From Tubiluchus corallicola (taxonomy: Eukaryota > Priapulida > Priapulimorpha > Priapulimorphida > Tubiluchidae), in the NCBI GenBank assembly GCA_030141605.1, contig JAQGDQ010000036.1:1-64000 (forward strand): a DNA stretch of 64,000 nt, read 5' to 3'. Made by a program: the position numbers and the translations under genes. The notes beneath the pieces are model-generated. The model saw nothing but the letters and a program-made list of their open reading frames with translations, searched no databases and was not told the origin of the DNA. Shown here piece after piece: positions 59,233-64,000 of this stretch. Each line of letters begins with the position of its first letter. Positions within the stretch are counted from its first letter, which is position 1.

Positions 59233-62200
59233 GTATATTAGTCTATGCATTATACCTGACTAAATCTTTAATGAATAAGATTTTTATTGCACTACTTCAT
59301 AAAAATGAATGATTAATTTTTAACTCTTGCAAAATCTTCAGCTATATCACCAAGTGTATACTACTGCAAACTTGTAATTTTTATTTATTGTTTCTTTGCA
59401 CTGCATTCATCATTTCAGCCCGAATCTGTAACTATTTTGTCAAATTTATTTGCTGCATGGGTGTTTTGTAAAAAATATTGCCATGCTCATTCTAAACAAA
59501 TCAGTTAAATGAAAATTAATTTTACATTTTTTAAATAGGTATTATTAACAAGTCATCAATTCCACTGGAAAGAGAAGCAGACACATCTTGAGCACACAGC
59601 CATTCAGCTTCAATCTGATCTTCAGCAACAGCTTCGAGATGATATCATTATTTTAGCTCCAAATGAAAGTCAGAACTCTCCTGTTGATGTTGAAGCTGAG
59701 TTGAGTACTGCATTTGATGTGCACATAGTTCAAAATACTTGCAAACTGAGGTGAGTGGGTCTTCTGTATTTTGGTTCCAATTTTCTTTAAGGAAGAATAT
59801 TTAAGACAACAAATTATTGTGACTGTAAGCGCCTTTAATGAACATAACAACTTTTGCACCACAAACTTGCTTAAAAAATTGAATTATTGTTGCATACTTT
59901 GTCATAGGTGCTTTTATTATTGCTACTTAATGTACCTCATTGCAGCAAAAACAGCAAATATTAAATTTTGATACCATTGTTAGTAAAGCACTGCTGTCAT
60001 TATTGATATAAAAGAGAATATTTTTAATTTCATATACCGATACATTGTTAAGCAATAGAGCAAATAACAAACTGTTTTACGCAAAACAGGTCAGTATGTT
60101 CTATAGCTTTATACAGTAGGTGCCGTTTATTAAATTAATAGACTCAGTCGCTTAATTGACTCAAAAACATTTGGAACTGGCCGCTCTTATCTAAATGTGT
60201 ATAAAAACTGACGGTAGTTGCATCAAATAACTCCGCATAATTGACTCAATATTTACTTAATTTACTTCACGTACTTAAAATAACATACTTGTGTGTACCC
60301 AAAGAGCTTTTGCTGCTTTCACATGTTTGCATCAATTTTGTGCACTATAATATACGTAGAAACAGTCATGTTGAATACAGCTTTGTTTTTAGGCAGGTGC
60401 AGTACATTTATCATATGCGCTAATATGTTAGTGTAGTGGTTTTGCTTTGAATCTGTCACCCACTTATCCACTGCAATTAACCTCGCTGTTTTTGGAAGCT
60501 AAACATTTAATATATGCCCAGCAGTTTGGTTTTGAAGCTCCTGTTGCTTTTCACAAGATCATCACCAATTGCAGCTCAAGCGCTAGGTGACTAGGTGTTT
60601 TGCATATGCTGCATGAATATGTGCAGCATACAGCAACAGATTTTCAATGTAAAGTGTGAATCTTTTAGTGAAGAAATGAAGCAAATGACCTTGCATGAAC
60701 TTTTGTAATTTTTAATGATAATAATCTGCAATTTTTTTTATTAATTGACTTATATAAATTATGCTTATTAAATAATTGCATATAGCTATTTTGACATTAA
60801 TTCGTTTCTAATATTCATTTAAAGCCTTTGCAAATGATTACTAAGACGATGAGTGATGACTCAAACTTGTGTATTAGTTATATGCTAAACCTGTTGGCTA
60901 ATTGACTCAGTCGGTTAATTGGATCAAGGTACTTCCGTCCCAAAGTGAGTCTATTAGGTGGCGCTTTCTATAATATAGATATTCAAGAATTTTGTTTAGA
61001 TGTAACCCATTTGTTTTTATCTTTTTTTAAAATACTTTTTCACGTGCAGGGAAGCATTGAAAGAATGGGTAAGGGAAGTCAAGTTAGAAAATATAAGTCA
61101 AGAGCAGCTACTGTCTAGAAAAGAACTGTTGTTATTGGCTATTGGTAAGATGCATCAACTTTGGAGTGACAGCATGCTGTTACTCAATGATGAACTGAAG
61201 AATTTGAAAGAAAATATAGGTTAATTTATTTTTCTTTACATTCTTGTATCTTTTATGTACTTGCACTAATTTGTCTTTTGATTTTTTCATTTACTAAAAA
61301 TGCATACTACTGTTATTGATTCACTGATTAAGTCACATCTTCTTAAGTTTGTACAAGACTTGCAAATTATGGTTACAGTTCCTCATCCAAAATTGTAACT
61401 TACATAAAATTTGAATCACAATGTGGTTGTTGTTATAATATTTTTATTTAAATTATTATTAAGGGGAGTTAAGTTCAGTATCATAGAAATTTTGTCATAT
61501 CGTGTATTGCATGATTAGCTTTTTTTTACAAAGATGACATCAAGTAAGACAGCATGCTACTCTCGGTAATTCATTGCAAAATAAAACGAATAATGAACAT
61601 CACAACAAACTCATCCATCAAGCTTACGTATTTAACTGAGGATCTGCATGACCTTGATCTTACCTAATTTTTGTGAGCAGTGCAAATTTCTCGTCTTGTA
61701 TCATGGTAAAAAATTTTCATCTCTTGGACCCTTACGTTTTATTGAAAACATAGTGTAATGGTTGAAGCTTAAGTTATAAAATGTTATTTACTAAAAGGCA
61801 TTTCACAGTAACAGCACTATAACATTTAGTAGGTCACGGAGAGAAAGCCGTAATTGGTGGAATACCAGAAGAAGCATTTAATCTGGAATGTCCAAATGAG
61901 AACTTGAAAAAGGAAATACTGCATGAATTTATATTAACTGATGAGCAGTTTAAAGAAAAACTTGCTGCACTAAACAGCAAACATGCTGATGTTTTGAGGT
62001 ATGTTGACTTGTAAAGATTAATATGTAGATAAGAATTTGTTGATAAAAATCACATAATACTTGCATGTTATATAAAATGTAATTTATTGTGTGGTATTTA
62101 TCAGTAAACTTTTATCTTATCTTAATATTAATCTTAATCAGTTTGTAAGTTGATAAGATAATGGAAAAATTATGTGTACCAATTAAAATAGTTCTGCTAA

Positions 62201-64000
62201 TAAATTTTCCACGCCAGTTTGCATGTAATCTATTATTATTCAAACCTACAGACGGCATTCAATGAATAAGACTTCCTTGTAAACTAATCTTTTTTAGTTT
62301 ATAGCATTCTTATTTTCCATTTCTTTAGGTTTTCTTGGTTCCTAAATATATTTTTATTGCTTCTTGTGACTTGGTTAGAATTGCTGTATTACAGCTACTA
62401 ATTAGCTGGATTTTGTATCCTTTTATGATGATACAACATAATGTTTAGATATCGTGTTTCTGAACTGCGACATAATCTTGCTTCATTTCGTGTTTTATAA
62501 CAGTATTTTTATATGTTTAACCAATTTATAAAATTTGTCAAGTTTCAGTGAGAATGGAAGTTGGTGCAAAGAAGATCATGATAAATTTATGCTTGCACTT
62601 GACATATATGGATCAAAAGACATGAGCAACAAAAGGGCATACTATTTGGACATGATGAAAAGAATTTTGCCTCATAAATCCTATGTTGATCTTGTAAGTA
62701 CCGTTGATTTAAAAGCCTTATTTGATGATTTTACTTAGAGTCATCACTACTTCTTGTTAAAGATAATAATTAATACAGCATCTAAATTAGACCTTCTGGC
62801 AGAATGAACATGGTATACTTTTACTCACTGATGAATATCATGGGTATATGCAGTCACAAATGACATGTTACTTCCCTCAATAAGTAAATGATATTACAGT
62901 GTAAATGATGTAAATGAATTAAGCATAATACTTACCTACTTTTCAGTTAACATAAACATAAATACTTAACAGTTTACTGTGTTGCTATTTCCAGTGCGAT
63001 GTAAATAACTCAGCTCCAGTGGCATAACGGGAGGGGGCAGTCCGCCCTGCACGTCACTTTGATCAAGTTCACTGAAAAAATTGATTCTGTCAGAATGGTA
63101 GAACAAATGTGTTACAAAATTTATATAACATGCGTACTGTAGGCAACTATTGTTGTCTAATTTGCGCTTTGATAATTGTTGTAGGCCTAGTGACGTATGG
63201 TTTGTCTACCATAATTGTGCGTCTGTTTTTATAGGCATTATGGTGTTTGCGTTCATTATTTTGGAGTTCGTTTAAGCTTTCACATATGCTTTTGGATTCC
63301 AGTGTGTGATTTGCTTAACATTAATTTGTAATTGAAACATTTAAACATTGTTTGGCGTGTTTGTATATTCTAACTAACAGACGACAAAATGTGTGGCAAT
63401 ATAATATTCCACGAAAACAATGCTTGTAGCACTAACTGTTGAAAGCTTGCAGTAAAGGAAGATGATAATGACTAGTGATTTAATATTTTTGTAATATTCG
63501 CATAGTTTTTCTTTTCTTTCATATAAAAATATTTGCACAGTACCAAAACTGTGCCTTCGGTACTTTAAACTCCCGACTCCGACTCCGACTTTACAGTTTT
63601 AGGAGCCCCAACTCCGACACTGACTCCTGTCTTTAAATAATAGTGTGTAGTACTCTCAATTTTTAGGAGCTTTGCTGCAGTGGCATGAATCACCACCTCT
63701 TATGCTCAAGTTCTCTAAAAGATATTTGCAAAATTGAAAACACAATGTAAATATTTTTAAGAACAACAGGTACTAACAACACGCTGTAATTGCTCAGGGT
63801 AAGAACAATGAACGGACTAAGTCATAACAATCTTTAGTTTACTTTTCCTGATATAATTAACTTAACATGACCTAATATACATTAGTTTTAGGTGCAATTG
63901 TTTTCAAAGAAACTGGAGTCGGAGTTTGTCTGTTTTTACCAACTCCAACACGGACTTCTCTAACAATAAATGTACTCTTGGGTCCCGATTCCCACTCCAA
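59071..64000 (+). CDS. CCDC148: CCDC148-like coiled-coil protein, first five coding exons (runs off the window)
   Basis: Exons 59071-59232, 59539-59750, 61050-61219, 61830-61998 and 62549-62693 join in phase to 286 codons without a stop, and the last donor (CTT|GTAAGT) points beyond the window. Seen: a basic start with NYEQLKSEARKKKLE, long Glu/Lys/Gln-rich helices likely to form coiled coils, and a WCKEDHDKFMLALDIY...KRAYYLDMMKRILPHKSYVDL block. The last block (W..EDH..F...Y......R..YLDM..R.LPHKS) is what I remember of CCDC148, a poorly characterised metazoan protein; CCDC112 is a related alternative. The start ATG lies 2 bases after a strong TTTTTTTTTCAG acceptor, so a non-coding leader exon lies upstream. 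No function is inferred beyond a likely cytoskeletal or ciliary coiled-coil role. Confidence 0.7.
59539..59750 (+). CDS. CCDC148: CCDC148-like exon 2
   Basis: 212 bases, VLLTSHQFHWKEKQTHLEHT onward, donor CTGAG|GTGAGT in phase 2. Followed by a 1.3 kb intron that holds a pogo-like element. Confidence 0.78.
60114..60970. mobile_element. pogo/Tigger-like element, copy 2 (in CCDC148 intron)
   Basis: Left end CAGTAGGTGCCGTTTATT, right end inverted GAAAGCGCCACCTAATAGAC, with TA at both flanks. Interior repeats of the wording (A)TTGACTCA and GGCTAATTGACTCAGTCGG near each end. Full length about 857 bases, no intact frame; homologous to the split copy at 37822-43385. Confidence 0.7.
61050..61219 (+). 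CDS. CCDC148: CCDC148-like exon 3
   Basis: 170 bases, EALKEWVREVKLENISQEQL and KMHQLWSDSMLLLNDELKNL. Acceptor CACGTGCAG; the donor ATAG|GTTAAT is weaker than the others but keeps the phase. Confidence 0.75.
61830..61998 (+). CDS. CCDC148: CCDC148-like exon 4 (tandem acceptor)
   Basis: GEKAVIGGIPEEAFNLECPN onward to NSKHADVL, donor TTGAG|GTATGT, phase 2. The acceptor is TTTAGTAG, a NAGNAG pair; using the second AG would start the exon at 61833 and drop one residue. Confidence 0.75.
62549..62693 (+). CDS. CCDC148: CCDC148-like exon 5
   Basis: 145 bases, SENGSWCKEDHDKFMLALDI and KRAYYLDMMKRILPHKSY. Acceptor AAGTTTCAG, donor CTT|GTAAGT in phase 0. The most family-specific exon seen. Confidence 0.82.
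63017..63060 (+). mobile_element. Possible hAT-like element start
   Basis: CAGTGGCATAACGGGAGGGG then GGCAGTCCGCCCTG resembles a very common hAT-like end. No opposite end was found. Confidence 0.4.
63555..64000. repeat. GGAGTCGGAG-type dispersed repeat
   Basis: CCGACTCCGACTCCGAC at 63573-63589 and the inverted GGAGTCGGAGT at 63914-63924, with further degenerate ACTCC(A/G)AC motifs up to the window end. Looks like a repeat with inverted ends; the right end may lie outside the window. Confidence 0.6.

Larger units (their letters stand above)
62694..64000. other. CCDC148 intron running to the window end
   Basis: No further exon was found before 64000. The stretch holds two repeat-like pieces (63017-63060 and 63555-64000), otherwise nothing supported. 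Confidence 0.5.

Overview
This window looks like nuclear DNA of an animal, most likely an invertebrate. It is AT-rich, its genes are split by GT-AG introns of about 0.1-5 kb, and its conserved proteins are typical metazoan ones: a cilium/BBSome subunit, an Elongator subunit, a mitochondrial ribosomal protein, a FBXO30/40-type F-box protein and a CCDC148-like coiled-coil protein. I cannot name the species from the sequence. No rRNA, tRNA or CRISPR array was seen.

Layout. (1) 1-10127: two almost identical 1.35 kb inverted arms (1-1353 and 8776-10127) enclose a 7.4 kb loop. The loop carries a complete two-exon FBXO30/FBXO40-like gene on the minus strand (4969-8729). (2) 11170-30958: BBS4 on the minus strand. 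Thirteen coding exons were rebuilt by hand; all phases agree and they give 554 codons. Its terminal exon and 3' end are tandemly triplicated just downstream, and the introns hold several terminal-inverted-repeat (TIR) elements. (3) 31000-44440: gene-poor and full of transposons. It holds a 4.1 kb giant palindrome with a THAP-like first exon in each arm, a TIR-element family, a pogo/Tigger-like element split by a 4.8 kb block containing a degenerate LINE, and a TA-flanked MITE inside that LINE. (4) 44465-44869: mitochondrial ribosomal protein bL36m (MRPL36), plus strand. (5) 45000-49830: a hAT-like MITE, a LINE tail, a third TIR-element copy and a second LINE with an internal inversion. (6) 51031-53795: ELP6, two coding exons, plus strand. 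(7) 53800-59000: repeats and LINE debris. (8) 59071 to the end of the window: the first five coding exons of a CCDC148-like gene, plus strand, with a second pogo-like copy in an intron.

The genes are not an operon and do not share one pathway. BBS4 and probably the CCDC148-like gene point to ciliated cells; ELP6 (tRNA wobble-uridine modification), MRPL36 (mitochondrial translation) and the F-box protein (ubiquitin ligase adaptor) are housekeeping or regulatory. BBS4 and MRPL36 are divergently transcribed across the transposon-rich 31-44 kb interval. The most unusual structures are the THAP-bearing giant palindrome, the inverted duplication of the F-box gene's upstream region, and the triplicated BBS4 terminal exon.
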